Source: Pseudomonadota bacterium
GTDB taxonomy: Bacteria; Pseudomonadota; Alphaproteobacteria; Sphingomonadales; Sphingomonadaceae
Assembly: GCA_021849075.1 (NCBI GenBank)
Contig: JAJZTH010000004.1
Coordinates: forward strand, 1-64,000
DNA length: 64,000 nt
Direction: 5' to 3'
Shown here piece by piece: positions 1 to 8,362 of the stretch. The first letter of the stretch is position 1. Every line of letters begins with the position of its first letter. The translations under genes and the position numbers were made by a program. The notes under the pieces were generated by a model. The model worked only from the letters and a program-made list of their open reading frames with translations. It searched no databases and was not told the DNA's origin.

Positions 1-550
1 GGTTGACGGTGAACTGTTCGAGGGCGCTGTCCTTCTTGGCCTTACCGTCCTGCACCTTCTTTTCCTCCTCGGCGGCGGCGCCCTTGGTTTCCTGACGCTC
101 GGGCGTGGGCGTGCCCTTGCCAACGCCGTGGCTGATGTAGCTGACGGCGTCGAGGCGGCTCATATCCTGCTGTTGCAGGAAATAGACGGCATAGGATTCG
201 CGTTCGGAAAAGAGCGCGACCAGCACATTGGCGCCGGTCACTTCATCCTTGCCGGACGACTGGACATGGAGGATGGCGCGCTGAACCACGCGCTGAAAAC
301 CGCTGGTGGGGGAGGGATCGCTGGCCCCTTCGACCTTCAGACTGTCCAGTTCGGTGTCGAGATAATGGGTGACGGCGTCGCCCAGTTCGCCCAGTTCCAC
401 ACCGCATGCCTGCATCACCTTTGACGCATGTTCGTCATCAATCAATGCCAGGAGGAGATGTTCCAGCGTGGCATATTCATGCTTGCGCTCCGACGCATGG
501 GTCAGCGCATTGTGCAATGTGGTTTCAAGGGCGGGTGCGAATGAAGGCAT
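1..550 (-). CDS. clpA: ATP-dependent Clp protease ATP-binding subunit ClpA (N-terminal part, cut by window edge)
   Basis: Only the first 183 residues lie in the window; the rest runs off the left edge. The protein starts MPSFAPALETTLHNAL, continues with the double Clp-N repeat (HASERKHEYATLEHLLLALI, then a second repeat around RVVQRAILHVQ), and ends in a charged linker rich in Lys and Glu before the first AAA+ module. ClpA is the AAA+ unfoldase that feeds substrates to ClpP, usually with the adaptor ClpS bound to this N-domain. The ATG at 550 has a GGAG element upstream, next to a 15-bp palindrome. No ClpS gene is visible on the upstream side. The family call is firm; the length cannot be judged. 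Confidence 0.95.
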   Translation of the reverse strand, partial: MPSFAPALETTLHNALTHASERKHEYATLEHLLLALIDDEHASKVMQACGVELGELGDAVTHYLDTELDSLKVEGASDPSPTSGFQRVVQRAILHVQSSGKDEVTGANVLVALFSERESYAVYFLQQQDMSRLDAVSYISHGVGKGTPTPERQETKGAAAEEEKKVQDGKAKKDSALEQFTVN

Positions 551-565
551 ATTCTTTTACTCCAA

Positions 566-580
566 GCTCCCCTGGGGAGC
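566..580 (-). promoter_or_regulatory. Perfect palindrome in the clpA leader
   Basis: GCTCCCC and GGGGAGC flank one base, 16-30 bp upstream of the clpA start codon. In the transcript it would form a 7-bp hairpin just 5' of the ribosome binding site. It could be an operator or a translational control hairpin; no function is known. Confidence 0.35.
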
Positions 581-702
581 GACCTTGAACCCTATGTCGG
601 CATTGCTCGACGACGGATCAAGGGCGCGCCCCCGATCGCCGGAATTGCCAGACTGACCATGTCCGAAAAGACCCTGAAGGGGAATTGGACGGTGGCGCCG
701 GT

Positions 703-900
703 TCATCTCTTGAATAGCGCCTCGGCTGTTGCCTTGTGGTTAACGGCGCTTTCAATCTTTGCTTTGGTACGCTGGATTTCCGCTTCGAGCGCGGCGATGC
801 GGCTTTCCAGTTCAGCCACGGACAATGGTCCCAAATCCTGTGTCAGCAGGCGGGCCAGCGGATCATCTCCCTTGCGCGGCAGATAGTCTTCCAAGTCCAT
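703..900 (-). CDS. DUF1192 family small protein
   Basis: A 65-residue protein starting MDLEDYLPRKGDDPLARLL, typical of the alphaproteobacterial DUF1192 family. The second half (residues about 25-60) is a heptad-rich coiled coil (LESRIAALEAEIQRTKAKIE). The upstream in-frame extension to 936 is out of character for the family, so the start is placed at 900. Function unknown. It is divergent from the oxidoreductase gene to its right and on the same strand as clpA. Confidence 0.85.
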   Translation of the reverse strand: MDLEDYLPRKGDDPLARLLTQDLGPLSVAELESRIAALEAEIQRTKAKIESAVNHKATAEALFKR

Positions 901-1004
901 GAATCGCAATGTTGACCCTGTGGGCCACTCTGTCAATAAGGGCGCACGCTCCGCCCGTCGATTTTGGTGCGGTGCAGCGTAATGGCGGCTTCAGGAGCGG
1001 CTTG

Positions 1005-2009
1005 ATGGCGGAAGAGTATAGCATGCCGGGCGAGATGATGGCGATCGGCATCGCCACGCCGGGCGGACCGGAGGCGCTGGCGCCAGAAACGCGGCCGGTG
1101 CCGGTTCCGGCCGCGGGTGAGGTGTTGATCAAGGTCGCGGCGGCCGGGGTCAACCGGCCCGATGTGCTGCAGCGGCAGGGCAAATATCCGCCGCCGCCGG
1201 GGGCTTCGGACATTCCGGGGCTGGAAGTGGCCGGCACGATCGTCGCGGCCGGGAGCGGCGCGGATGCGCTGATCGGGCAGAAGGTGTGCGCGCTGCTGGC
1301 GGGCGGGGGCTATGCCGAATATGCGGTGGCGCCTGCGGGGCAGTGCCTGCCGGTGCCCGATGGCTATGATCTGGCCGAGGCGGCTGCGCTGCCCGAGACG
1401 CTGTTTACGGTGTGGACCAACCTGTTCGAGCGCGCCTACGCGGTGGAAGGCGACACGGTGCTGGTCCATGGCGGCACCAGCGGCATCGGGACGATGGCGA
1501 TCCGGCTGTGCAACCTGTTTGGCGTGACCATCATCGTCACCTGCGGGTCGGATGAGAAATGCGCGCAGGCCAAGGAGTGGGGCGCGGACCATGCGATCAA
1601 TTATCGCACCCAGGACTATGTCGAAGAAGTGAAGCGGATCACGGACGGGCAGGGCGTTCAGGCGGTGCTGGACATGGTCGGCGGCGATTATGTGCCGCGC
1701 AACCTCAATTGTCTGGCCGAGGACGGGCGGCATGTGTCGATCGCGGTGCTGGGCGGGGCGAAGACGAGCCTGTTCATTCCCCAGCTGATGACGAAGCGGC
1801 TGACCGTCACCGGATCGACGCTGCGGGCGCGGTCGACGGGGTTCAAGAGCCTGGTCGCCGATGAGCTGATGCGGACGGTGTGGTCGTTCGTGGGCGAGGG
1901 GAAGTTGCGGCCGGCGATGGACCAGAAGTTCGCGCTGGCGGAGGCGGCCAAGGCGCATGCGCGGATGGATGCGGGCGAGCATTTCGGGAAGATCGTGCTG
2001 GTGGTTTGA
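1005..2009 (+). CDS. NAD(P)H quinone oxidoreductase, zinc-independent MDR family (PIG3-like)
   Basis: A 334-residue medium-chain reductase. The N-terminal GroES-like domain has the motif GVNRPDVLQRQGKYPPPPG, found in the PIG3/Qor2 quinone oxidoreductases. The Rossmann half contains VHGGTSGIGTMAIRL as nucleotide-binding loop. Structural and catalytic zinc ligands are absent, as expected. AGGAG at 993-997 sits 7 bases before the ATG at 1005, which decides the start over an internal ATG at 1023. It likely reduces quinones or enones with NADPH in the cytoplasm; the substrate cannot be read from sequence. Confidence 0.88.
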   Translation: MAEEYSMPGEMMAIGIATPGGPEALAPETRPVPVPAAGEVLIKVAAAGVNRPDVLQRQGKYPPPPGASDIPGLEVAGTIVAAGSGADALIGQKVCALLAGGGYAEYAVAPAGQCLPVPDGYDLAEAAALPETLFTVWTNLFERAYAVEGDTVLVHGGTSGIGTMAIRLCNLFGVTIIVTCGSDEKCAQAKEWGADHAINYRTQDYVEEVKRITDGQGVQAVLDMVGGDYVPRNLNCLAEDGRHVSIAVLGGAKTSLFIPQLMTKRLTVTGSTLRARSTGFKSLVADELMRTVWSFVGEGKLRPAMDQKFALAEAAKAHARMDAGEHFGKIVLVV

Positions 2010-2016
2010 ACCCCGG

Positions 2017-2037
2017 CCTCTCCCTTGCAGGGAGAGG
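2017..2037. repeat. CCTCTCCC/GGGAGAGG intergenic palindrome
   Basis: Perfect 8-bp inverted repeat with a 5-base loop, immediately after the oxidoreductase stop codon. It shares its arms with the palindrome cluster at 59,035-59,160 and is probably a member of one dispersed intergenic repeat family. Confidence 0.6.
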
Positions 2038-2061
2038 AAAGAAATATATAGGAGGCGCGGC

Positions 2062-2208
2062 GTGGACGATTGGGCTTCGGCTGGTCTTGGTGCTTGGTTG
2101 GGCCGGGGCTGGTTTGCGCCGTTGTTCAAGCGGCGACCTATATTGGGCTGGAGCCTGTTCGTGATCGGGAGCGCTGTTGCGATTGCAATCCTGATTTGGT
2201 TTGAGTGA
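2062..2208 (+). CDS. Small single-span membrane protein, GTG start
   Basis: A 48-codon frame starting with GTG at 2062, preceded by GGAGG at 2051-2055 with 6 bases spacing. It encodes VDDWASAGLGAWLGRGWF, a short basic segment (KRRP), then a hydrophobic helix (ILGWSLFVIGSAVAIAILIW). The strong ribosome binding site and the clean transmembrane helix argue that it is real. Unrecognised function. It follows the oxidoreductase by 52 bases and could be cotranscribed. Confidence 0.55.
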   Translation: MDDWASAGLGAWLGRGWFAPLFKRRPILGWSLFVIGSAVAIAILIWFE

Positions 2209-2321
2209 TCGAGCACAAACCCGCGGAAACCGTAGCATTTCCGTCATATTTCCTGCGAGATTGTAACATTGCGGCGTTAAGGATTCGGTCCCGAGGACAC
2301 AGGATCTTTGGGGATCGCAGC

Positions 2322-3203
2322 ATGAACGCCATTACGCGCCTGCCCTTTCTGGGCGAGCTGGAAGAGGGCGCGGACGACCGTTTCCATACCCCCGAGCGGG
2401 AAGGACAACGGCGCCGCTATCGGACCATCTGGATTTCGGACATTCACCTGGGCACGCGCGGCTGCAATGCCGCGATGCTGATCGACTTTCTGGATAATGT
2501 GGACAGCGACACCATCTATCTGGTGGGCGACATCATCGATGGATGGCGGTTGAAGAAGCGCTTCTACTGGCCGGCCAGTCATAATGACGTGGTGTGGCGG
2601 CTGATGAAGCGGGCCAAGCGCGGCACGCGGGTCGTCTATATCCCCGGCAATCATGACGAGATGTTCCGCCAGTTCACCGGCATGAGCTTTGGCGGCGTGG
2701 AAATACGGCGCAAGGCGATCCACCAGACCGCCGACGGGCGCAAGCTGCTGGTGCTGCATGGCGACGAGTTCGACACGATCATGCTGGCGCATCGCTGGCT
2801 CGCCTTCGTGGGGGACGCCGCCTACACCACGCTGATGCGGCTGAATGTGGTCGTGAATGCGGTGCGGCAGCGCATGGGGCTGCCCTATTGGTCGCTCAGC
2901 AAGATGGCCAAGCATAAGGTGAAGAATGCCGTGTCCTTCATCTCCCGCTTCGAGGAAGTGGTGGCGCATGAGGCGGGCACGCGCGGCGTCGACGGGGTGG
3001 TGTGCGGCCACATCCACAATGCCGAGATGCGCGAAATCGAGGGCATAGAATATTATAATGACGGCGACTGGGTGGAAGGTTGCACCGCTCTGGTCGAGCA
3101 TGGCGATGGGCAGATGGAAGTGCTGCACTGGGCCGACGAGATTGCCAAGCGCGAGCGGGCCGAGCGGGCCGAGCGGGACGCGAAGGTGCGGATGGCGGCT
3201 TGA
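2322..3203 (+). CDS. LpxH-like metallophosphatase (UDP-2,3-diacylglucosamine diphosphatase family)
   Basis: A 293-residue calcineurin-like phosphoesterase with all metal motifs in order: SDIHLG, GDIIDGW, GNHD, HGDEFD and GHIHNAE. These are the metal and phosphate ligands of the LpxH/YbbF-type subgroup. Members hydrolyse UDP-2,3-diacylglucosamine to lipid X in lipid A synthesis, though the larger subgroup with a C-terminal charged tail (here ERAERAERDA repeats) is less well characterised. The start is placed at the ATG at 2322; the open frame upstream lacks family character. It is followed 99 bases later by a glycosyltransferase gene on the same strand, a pairing that suggests envelope lipid work. 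Confidence 0.82.
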   Translation: MNAITRLPFLGELEEGADDRFHTPEREGQRRRYRTIWISDIHLGTRGCNAAMLIDFLDNVDSDTIYLVGDIIDGWRLKKRFYWPASHNDVVWRLMKRAKRGTRVVYIPGNHDEMFRQFTGMSFGGVEIRRKAIHQTADGRKLLVLHGDEFDTIMLAHRWLAFVGDAAYTTLMRLNVVVNAVRQRMGLPYWSLSKMAKHKVKNAVSFISRFEEVVAHEAGTRGVDGVVCGHIHNAEMREIEGIEYYNDGDWVEGCTALVEHGDGQMEVLHWADEIAKRERAERAERDAKVRMAA

Positions 3204-3302
3204 GATGGCGACCGTTGATTTGGAGTGAAGTCGATGTCTGGGTTTACCCGTTTCTCGACACGCTCGAAACGAACGGAGGTCGGTGAAAGAGGAATGGAGT
3301 CC

Positions 3303-4331
3303 ATGCGCATAGCGATCGTCACCGATGCCTGGTCGCCGCAGGTCAATGGCGTGGTGCGGACGTTGCAGACGATCCGGGCTGAATTGGAAGCCATGGGGCA
3401 TGTGGTCGAGGTGATCTCGCCCGACCTTTATGGCTCTATTCCCTGTCCGACCTATCCTGAAATAAGGCTGGCGCTGGTGCGGCCAGGCGTGGTGGGACAG
3501 GCGGTCGCGGCGTTCCGGGCCGATGCGGTGCATCTGGCGACGGAGGGGCCGCTGTGCCTTGCGGCGCGGCGCTGGTGCCTGCGCGGCGGGGTGCCGTTCA
3601 CGACGGCCTATCACACCCATTTCCCAGATTATGTGGCGCAGCGCACCGGGCTGCCGGCGGCGTGGTTCTGGCGCTATATCCGCTGGTTCCATGGGCCGGC
3701 GCAGGCGGTGCTGGTGTCGACCCGGTCCGTGCGGGACCAGTTGCGCGCCCATGGTCTGCCGCGCGTGCGCCCATGGGGCAGGGGGGTCGACCTGACCGCC
3801 TTTACGCCGGATGCGCCGCCGCCCGCGATCTTCGCGGATCTGCCCCGGCCGATTCAGCTCTATGTCGGGCGGGTTGCGGTCGAGAAGAATCTGGAGGCGT
3901 TTCTGGCGACCGACCATCCGGGCACCAAGGTTGTGGTGGGCGATGGGCCGGCGCGCGCGGTGCTGGAGCGCGCCTATCCGCAGGCGCGATTCCTGGGGTC
4001 GATGTTCGAGATGGAACTGGCGGGGGCCTATGCCGGGGCGGATGTGTTCGTATTCCCTAGTCGGACGGACACGTTCGGTCTGGTGATGATCGAGGCGCTG
4101 GCCTGCGGCACGCCGGTTGCCGCCTATCCAGTGACGGGGCCGATCGATATCGTGACGCCGGAGACGGGCGCGCTGTCGGACGATCTGGGCGCGGCGATCG
4201 CACAGGCATTGTCGTGTGACCGGGGGGCATGCGCGACCTATGGCCGCAGTTTCAGTTGGGAACGCAGCGCGCAGGAGTTTCTGTCCGGTCTGCACGCCAT
4301 AGACCCCGATGTCATGGAAAGCGCGGCCTGA
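3303..4331 (+). CDS. GT4-family glycosyltransferase (MgtA-like)
   Basis: A 342-residue GT-B fold transferase. The N-terminus MRIAIVTDAWSPQVNGVVRT is characteristic of GDP-mannose-dependent alpha-mannosyltransferases and sulfoquinovosyl/glycolipid transferases. The C-terminal donor site is FPSRTDTFGLVMIEALACG. AGAGGA at 3288-3293 lies 9 bases before the ATG at 3303. It probably adds a sugar to a membrane lipid or envelope glycan at the inner face of the membrane. Donor and acceptor are not determinable. It ends at a strong terminator. Confidence 0.85.
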   Translation: MRIAIVTDAWSPQVNGVVRTLQTIRAELEAMGHVVEVISPDLYGSIPCPTYPEIRLALVRPGVVGQAVAAFRADAVHLATEGPLCLAARRWCLRGGVPFTTAYHTHFPDYVAQRTGLPAAWFWRYIRWFHGPAQAVLVSTRSVRDQLRAHGLPRVRPWGRGVDLTAFTPDAPPPAIFADLPRPIQLYVGRVAVEKNLEAFLATDHPGTKVVVGDGPARAVLERAYPQARFLGSMFEMELAGAYAGADVFVFPSRTDTFGLVMIEALACGTPVAAYPVTGPIDIVTPETGALSDDLGAAIAQALSCDRGACATYGRSFSWERSAQEFLSGLHAIDPDVMESAA

Positions 4332-4380
4332 CGCTTTTTCTTGCCGGATGCGGCGGGATGTTCTATCTCTGATCCGTCGT

Positions 4381-4413
4381 GGCCGCCCTGCTTGGGCGGC
4401 CCTTATTGTTTTT
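4381..4413 (+). terminator. Rho-independent terminator after the glycosyltransferase
   Basis: Perfect 8-bp stem GGCCGCCC/GGGCGGCC with a 5-base loop, followed by a T-rich run (CTTATTGTTTTT). It ends about 16 bases before the trcR start codon, so trcR must have its promoter inside or upstream of this hairpin, or depend on readthrough. Confidence 0.8.
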
Positions 4414-4429
4414 ACGCCGGAGAAGTCCC

Positions 4430-5128
4430 GTGTCCCAGCCCCTCATGCCCCATGCGACCGCCAGCTGGCTGGTCGACAACAGCGCTCTGAGCTTCGACCA
4501 GATCGCCGAGTTTTGCGGGCTTCATATCCTGGAAGTGCAGGCGATCGCCGACGATACCGCCAGCATCAAATATACCGGTCGCGATCCGGTGCGCGCCCAT
4601 GAAATCACCATGGACGAAATCCACAAGGGCGAAAGCAACCCGGATTACAAGCTGAAGATGCTGAAGGGACCGGAGCCGGTTCGTCGCACCAAGGGGCCGC
4701 GCTACACCCCGGTCAGCAAGCGTCAGGACAAGCCGGACGGCATCGCCTGGATCCTGCGCAACCATCCCGAAATTTCGGACGGCGCGATCGGCAAGCTGAT
4801 CGGCACCACGCGCACCACCATTGCGGCGATCCGCGATCGCACGCACTGGAACATCAGCAACATCACCCCCAAGGACCCGGTGACGCTGGGCCTGTGTTCG
4901 CAGCGCGAACTGGACTCGCTGGTCAGCAAGGCGGCGAAAAAGGCGGGTATCGAAGCGCCGACCGATTCGCGTCTGGACGGCGACCGCGAGGCGCTGATCA
5001 ACGAACTGCGTCGCGAGCGTGAGGACGCTGCGCGCCGTGCCGAAGACGCGCTGAAGAGCGAGTCCGAATTCATTTCCGGCGCCGCCACCATCCTGGACCC
5101 CTTCAGCAACAACAAGGGCGAGGTGTGA
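4430..5128 (+). CDS. trcR: TrcR cell-cycle transcriptional regulator (DUF1013)
   Basis: A 232-residue DUF1013 protein. The N-terminus from a GTG at 4430 (M-S-Q-P-L-M-P-H-A-T-A) matches the usual start of this family; GGAG at 4419-4422 supports GTG over the ATG at 4445. There is an HTH-like first domain (DQIAEFCGLHILEVQAIAD) and a second HTH-like segment (ISDGAIGKLIGTTRTTIAAI). The C-terminal 60 residues form a charged helical tail. TrcR is described in Caulobacter as a cell-cycle transcriptional regulator associated with RNA polymerase. It is followed by its own terminator. Confidence 0.9.
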   Translation: MSQPLMPHATASWLVDNSALSFDQIAEFCGLHILEVQAIADDTASIKYTGRDPVRAHEITMDEIHKGESNPDYKLKMLKGPEPVRRTKGPRYTPVSKRQDKPDGIAWILRNHPEISDGAIGKLIGTTRTTIAAIRDRTHWNISNITPKDPVTLGLCSQRELDSLVSKAAKKAGIEAPTDSRLDGDREALINELRREREDAARRAEDALKSESEFISGAATILDPFSNNKGEV

Positions 5129-5183
5129 TGCCGTAGCGTCATCGGCGGCTATCGCTAAGCCGCTGCTGCGCTGGATTTTCAAG

Positions 5184-5215
5184 GGGCTGCGCCGTCTGAC
5201 GGGGCAGCCCTTTTT
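5184..5215 (+). terminator. Rho-independent terminator of trcR
   Basis: GGGCTGC and GCAGCCC form a 7-bp stem followed by five T residues. It separates trcR from the acyl-CoA ligase gene. Confidence 0.8.
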
Positions 5216-5264
5216 CGTTGGTTGACGCTTGCGTAAAGCAGATGATGGCCATACACTTCGGGCC

Positions 5265-6971
5265 ATGGAGAGCGTAGAAAAAATCCTGACGGATCATTAT
5301 CGTCATCCCACCAAATGGGATCAGACATTCCCCCCGCTGTCGATGGGGCAGATGGTGACGGACAGCGCCACGGCGCATCCCGACGCCCATATGATCGACT
5401 TCATGGGACGCAAATTCAGCTACGGCGAAATGTACGGCCAGATCCGTCGCATTGCCTGCGGATTGCAGGCCATGGGGGTGAAGAAGGGCGACCGGGTTGG
5501 CCTGTACCTGCCCAATACCCCCCATTATGTCGCGGCCTATTATGGCGCGCTGATGGCTGGCGCGATCGTCGTCAATTTCTCCCCCCTTTATACCGCCGCC
5601 GAACTGGAGCATCAGGTCGAGGATAGCGGCACGAAGATACTTTTCACCCTGTCGGCCAAGGCTCTGCTGCCCACGGCGCTGGAGGTGCTGGACCATAGCA
5701 CGCTGGAAACGCTGATCGTGGGATCGGTGGCGGAGGTGCTGTCGCCGGTCAAATCCTTCCTGTTCCGCTGGTTCAAGGCAGGCGAGTGCGTGGCGTTGCC
5801 CGACGATCCGCGCGTCATCCGCTATGACCGGTTCATGGCGAACAAGGGCGATTGCGCGGTGGCGCAGATCGATCCGGTCAACGATATCGCGCTGCTGCAA
5901 TATACCGGCGGCACCACCGGCACGCCCAAGGGCGCGATGCTGACGCACCAGAATCTGACCGCCAATGCGCGGCAGGCGCAGGCGATCGACCCTCATGCCA
6001 ATGAAGAGGACCGCATCATTGCGGTGCTGCCCTTTTTCCATGTTTTCGCCAATACCTGCACGCTCAACCGTACCGTCATCAATGGCGGCGAGATGGTGAT
6101 GCTGCCGCGTTTCGACGCGGCGCAGGTGCTGGCGGCGGTGCAGCGGGTCAAGGCGACGTCGCTGCCCGGCGTGCCGACCATGTATCAGGCGCTGCTGGAC
6201 CATCCGGCGATCCGCAACGTCGATTTTTCCTCTTTGCGGGCGTGCATTTCCGGCGGCGCACCGTTGCCGCTGGAGGTGAAGCAGAAATTCGAAGCGGCGA
6301 CCGGCGCACGTTTGATCGAAGGCTATGGCCTGACCGAAACCAGCCCGATCGTGTGCACCAACCCCTATGAAGGGTTGAACAAGACCGGGACGGTGGGACA
6401 GCCTGTGCCGGGCACGCGCGTCAAGCTGGTCGACCGGGAAGACCCCACGAAGCCGCCGCCCGAAGGCGAACCGGGCGAACTGCTGTTTGCCGGGCCGCAG
6501 ATCATGAAAGGTTACTGGAACCGTCCCGATGCCGATGCGCAGGTGTTCGTGGGCGAATATGTCCGCACCGGCGACGTCGGCATCATCGATGAAGATGGCT
6601 ATGTGAAGATCGTCGACCGGTTGAAGGACATGATCGCGGTCGGCGGGTTCAAGGTCTTCCCGAGCCAGGTCGAGGCGGTCCTCTATCATCATTCGGCGGT
6701 CAAGGAGGCGCTGGTGATTGGCGTGCCCGATCGCTATCGCGGCGAGCAGCCCAAGGCGTTCGTGACGCTGAACGAAGGGGCGGAGATTGACGGGCCGGGC
6801 CTGAAGGAATGGCTCAATCTGCAATTGGGCAAGCATGAGCGGGTGTGCGAGGTGGAAGTGCGCCTGAACCTGCCCAAGACGCTGGTTGGCAAGCTGTCGC
6901 GCAAGGAACTGGTGGCCGAGGAACGCGCGAAAGCGGAAGCGGCGCGGCAAGAGGCTGGAACAGCGGCCTGA
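5265..6971 (+). CDS. fadD: Long-chain fatty-acid--CoA ligase
   Basis: A 568-residue ANL-superfamily adenylate-forming enzyme. The P-loop-like motif is YTGGTTGTPKGAML, followed by the adenine-binding segment GYGLTETSP and the hinge region RTGDVGIIDEDGY. The C-terminal catalytic lysine motif is LPKTLVGKLSRKEL. It activates fatty acids to acyl-CoA with ATP at the inner membrane face. The ATG at 5265 is the first in-frame ATG with family character; the ribosome binding site is weak. It stands alone between a terminator and a perfect palindrome at 7,028. The exact chain-length preference is inferred from the family only. Confidence 0.88.
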   Translation: MESVEKILTDHYRHPTKWDQTFPPLSMGQMVTDSATAHPDAHMIDFMGRKFSYGEMYGQIRRIACGLQAMGVKKGDRVGLYLPNTPHYVAAYYGALMAGAIVVNFSPLYTAAELEHQVEDSGTKILFTLSAKALLPTALEVLDHSTLETLIVGSVAEVLSPVKSFLFRWFKAGECVALPDDPRVIRYDRFMANKGDCAVAQIDPVNDIALLQYTGGTTGTPKGAMLTHQNLTANARQAQAIDPHANEEDRIIAVLPFFHVFANTCTLNRTVINGGEMVMLPRFDAAQVLAAVQRVKATSLPGVPTMYQALLDHPAIRNVDFSSLRACISGGAPLPLEVKQKFEAATGARLIEGYGLTETSPIVCTNPYEGLNKTGTVGQPVPGTRVKLVDREDPTKPPPEGEPGELLFAGPQIMKGYWNRPDADAQVFVGEYVRTGDVGIIDEDGYVKIVDRLKDMIAVGGFKVFPSQVEAVLYHHSAVKEALVIGVPDRYRGEQPKAFVTLNEGAEIDGPGLKEWLNLQLGKHERVCEVEVRLNLPKTLVGKLSRKELVAEERAKAEAARQEAGTAA

Positions 6972-7027
6972 TCCTTCCTATCTGTGCGGCGTTTGGTGAT
7001 GTGCCTGACGGCGCATGATCCGCACCA

Positions 7028-7061
7028 GCCTTCAAACGAGGCACGTGACTCGTTTGAAGGC
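7028..7061. repeat. 13-bp perfect inverted repeat upstream of msrA
   Basis: GCCTTCAAACGAG and CTCGTTTGAAGGC flank an 8-base loop GCACGTGA, itself containing CACGTG. No T run follows on either strand, so it is not a standard terminator. It lies 40 bases upstream of the msrA start and could be an operator, an mRNA 5' hairpin or a REP-type element. Confidence 0.6.
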
Positions 7062-7100
7062 CGTTGCTGTCTAACGCTTCGCAGAGTTAAGGAATCGATG

Positions 7101-7634
7101 ATGACGCAGGAAATCGCGACGCTGGCCGGGGGCTGCTTCTGGTGCACGGAGGCGGTCTACCAGAATCTGAAGGGCGTTGAGGGCGTCGAGAGCGGCTATA
7201 TCGGCGGGAAGGTGCCCAATCCGACCTATGAACAGGTCTGTTCGGGCGCGACCGACCATGCCGAGGCGATCCGCATCACCTATGATCCGGCGGTCATAAG
7301 CTATGCCGATCTGCTCGACATTTTCTTTGCGACGCATAATCCCACGACGCTGAACCGGCAGGGGAATGATATCGGCACCCAATATCGGTCCGCCATCTTC
7401 CCCCATTCGCCCGAACAGGCGGCGGAAGCGCAGGCGGGGATCGAACGGGCGCAGGCGGATCAGAGCGACCCGATCGTCACCGCCATAGAGCCGGACGCGC
7501 CCTGGTATCCGGCCGAGGATTATCACCAGAAATATTGGGATCGGGTGGGCGATCAGAATCCCTATTGCATGGCGGTCATTCCGCCCAAGCTGGCGAAGCT
7601 GCGCAAGGGCTTTGCAGCGCGGATCGAGGGTTGA
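7101..7634 (+). CDS. msrA: Peptide methionine (S)-S-oxide reductase
   Basis: A 177-residue MsrA. It has the catalytic motif [12 protein letters not shown] near the N-terminus, the substrate motif [16 protein letters not shown], and the conserved DNGTQYRS-like segment seen here as [12 protein letters not shown]. It repairs oxidised methionine using thioredoxin. AGGA at 7090-7093 is 7 bases from the ATG at 7101 and 4 from the ATG at 7098, so 7101 is preferred. The C-terminus lacks the extra resolving cysteines of longer MsrA forms, apart from C in [11 protein letters not shown]. Two perfect palindromes flank the gene. Confidence 0.95.
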   Translation: MTQEIATLAGGCFWCTEAVYQNLKGVEGVESGYIGGKVPNPTYEQVCSGATDHAEAIRITYDPAVISYADLLDIFFATHNPTTLNRQGNDIGTQYRSAIFPHSPEQAAEAQAGIERAQADQSDPIVTAIEPDAPWYPAEDYHQKYWDRVGDQNPYCMAVIPPKLAKLRKGFAARIEG

Positions 7635-7659
7635 AGTTAGACGTCCCTGTAGAGCGACG

Positions 7660-7687
7660 AGCAGCCATGTCGCACGACATGGCTGCT
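7660..7687. repeat. 13-bp perfect inverted repeat after msrA
   Basis: AGCAGCCATGTCG and CGACATGGCTGCT are separated by two bases. It has no T tract. It may terminate or stabilise the msrA transcript, or be a protein site between msrA and sodC. Confidence 0.55.
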
Positions 7688-7704
7688 GGCTGCACGCAAT
7701 CGAT

Positions 7705-7723
7705 GATAATGAAAATCAGTAGG
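7705..7723 (+). promoter_or_regulatory. Fur-box-like site upstream of sodC
   Basis: The 19 bases from 7705 (GATAATGAAAATCAGTAGG) match the classical 19-bp Fur box at 15 positions, including GATAATGA and AATCA. It is a sharply AT-rich island in GC-rich DNA, about 93 bases upstream of sodC. Alphaproteobacterial iron and manganese regulators vary in their sites, so this is a candidate only. Confidence 0.45.
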
Positions 7724-7815
7724 TTGAGGGGTGACAAATCGATGCGGATCGGCAACAAAATGCCCTGTGCCGCGTTCGCGCGATAGACCTGCATCCTGCC
7801 TTCCGGGAGTTTCAC

Positions 7816-8352
7816 ATGAAGATCATACCGCTTTTCGCCGCCCTGCCATTCGCGCTGGCCGCGTCGGCCTGTGCAACGACCGGGGGCAGCACGACCGCTG
7901 CGCCGACCGCTTCGGCCAAACTGGCCGCAGGAGACGGCGAGGCGCGTGGCACGGCGACCGTCACCGAAGCGGGCGACGGCCTGCATGTCGTGGTCAAGGC
8001 GCAGGGCCTGACGCCGGGCATCCATGCCGTGCATATCCACACGACCGGCCAGTGCGTCGGCCCGGACTTCACCAGCGCGGGTGGCCACTGGAACCCGACC
8101 GCGCGCAAGCATGGCAAGGACAATCCTGCCGGCATGCATATGGGCGACATGCCCAATATGACGGTTGCGCCCGACGGCACCGGTGCGATCGAATATCATG
8201 TCCCCGGCGGCGCGATCAGCGGTGGCGAGACGCCGTTGCTGGACGCGGACGGCGCGGCGATCGTGATTCATGCGCAGGCCGACGACAATGTCAGCGACCC
8301 GGCGGGCAATGCCGGTGGCCGAGTAGCCTGTGGCGTACTGAGCGCGAAATAA
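7816..8352 (+). CDS. sodC: Cu/Zn superoxide dismutase family protein, exported
   Basis: A 178-residue SodC. It has an N-terminal signal with a cysteine at residue 19 (LAASACATT), so it is either a lipoprotein or SPase I-cleaved. Copper ligands include H73 and H75 (VHIHTTGQC, with C80 for the disulfide). H91 is in GGHWNP, and MHMGDMPNM holds the zinc-loop residues. The C-terminal GGRVACGVL supplies the second disulfide cysteine. It converts periplasmic superoxide to peroxide. GGGAG lies 6 bases before the ATG. Neighbour msrA also deals with oxidative damage, and a Fur-like site lies upstream. Confidence 0.93.
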   Translation: MKIIPLFAALPFALAASACATTGGSTTAAPTASAKLAAGDGEARGTATVTEAGDGLHVVVKAQGLTPGIHAVHIHTTGQCVGPDFTSAGGHWNPTARKHGKDNPAGMHMGDMPNMTVAPDGTGAIEYHVPGGAISGGETPLLDADGAAIVIHAQADDNVSDPAGNAGGRVACGVLSAK

Positions 8353-8362
8353 TCTGAATTGG

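Noticed and set aside
2277..4295. A 672-codon open frame on the minus strand opposite the phosphatase and glycosyltransferase genes
   Set aside because: No recognisable motif; both opposite genes carry full catalytic motifs.
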